Made by a program: the position numbers and the translations under genes. Below, piece by piece: positions 63,947 through 64,000 of a DNA stretch of 64,000 nt (its first letter is position 1; each line of letters opens with the position of its first letter). This DNA comes from Haloarcula laminariae. Lineage in GTDB: Archaea > Halobacteriota > Halobacteria > Halobacteriales > Haloarculaceae. Location of the stretch: positions 1,054,001 through 1,118,000 of the forward strand of contig NZ_JAMZFY010000001.1 of assembly GCF_025457605.1 (NCBI RefSeq). Reading direction: 5' to 3'. The notes under the pieces were generated by a model. The model ran no database searches, was not told where the DNA came from, and was given only the letters and a program-made list of their open reading frames with translations.

Positions 63947-64000
63947 CTCGCCGACGCTGTCGCTGTGTCCCAATTCAGTGCAAACCCTGTCGTTGTGTGC

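Overview
The window is about 67% G+C by eye. Its proteins are strongly acidic and many genes have a TATA-like element 22-30 nt upstream of a leaderless or near-leaderless start. Together with halocyanin, TrmB/ArsR-type regulators, DNA topoisomerase VI next to gyrase, archaeal pilus genes and unspliced tRNAs lacking CCA, this points to the chromosome of a haloarchaeon (class Halobacteria). The genus cannot be fixed from the sequence alone. Nothing was searched against a database; calls rest on motifs and gene order. No rRNA, CRISPR array, insertion sequence or intact prophage was seen.

Left part (1-15.7 kb): mostly single housekeeping and stress genes. These include a PadR-like regulator, class I fructose-1,6-bisphosphatase, a tiny zinc ribbon, an F420/FMN flavoprotein, glutamate dehydrogenase, a compact FAD-only thioredoxin-reductase-like protein, an atypical kinase, a UspA protein, RtcB RNA ligase, a DoxX pair, two peroxiredoxin-fold proteins, a Trm9-like methyltransferase, an HD hydrolase, TatA, a two-domain halocyanin, tRNA-Gly(TCC) and tRNA-Arg(CCT). 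Both tRNAs are followed by 150-180 bp of decayed copies of their own 3' ends.

Middle (15.7-30 kb): an Fe-S photolyase, then a sulfur module running from 17.5 to 21.9 kb. The module has a helix-turn-helix regulator with a DUF2270 membrane protein, two half-size YeeE/YedE transporters and a rhodanese-beta-lactamase-fold persulfide dioxygenase-like protein. Divergent to these are TusA and a DsrE-like protein, with a perfect 9-7-9 palindrome touching the tusA start. A UbiB kinase, a histidine kinase, a CopA ATPase and an MntR/GDT1 manganese operon (with a perfect 16-bp operator) follow.

Right-middle (30-50 kb): a Tat-exported sugar dehydrogenase, a NagD-like phosphatase, a receiver-PAS-kinase protein, two ABC-2 export cassettes (the second with a permease fused to a PrsW-type protease domain), two DUF2071 genes, a macrodomain operon, an aldo/keto reductase, a second sensor kinase, succinyl-CoA ligase sucCD and a sirtuin.

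Right end (50-64 kb): a pilus ATPase and platform-protein pair (the platform protein carries an extra C-terminal beta domain), a metallo-hydrolase, a 53-residue Cys-rich protein, then top6BA divergent from gyrBA. This puts both type II DNA topoisomerases of the cell back to back around one 237-nt intergenic region.

Gene starts were moved inward from the longest ORF wherever TATA spacing, a Shine-Dalgarno-like site or family alignment favoured it; each such case is noted.
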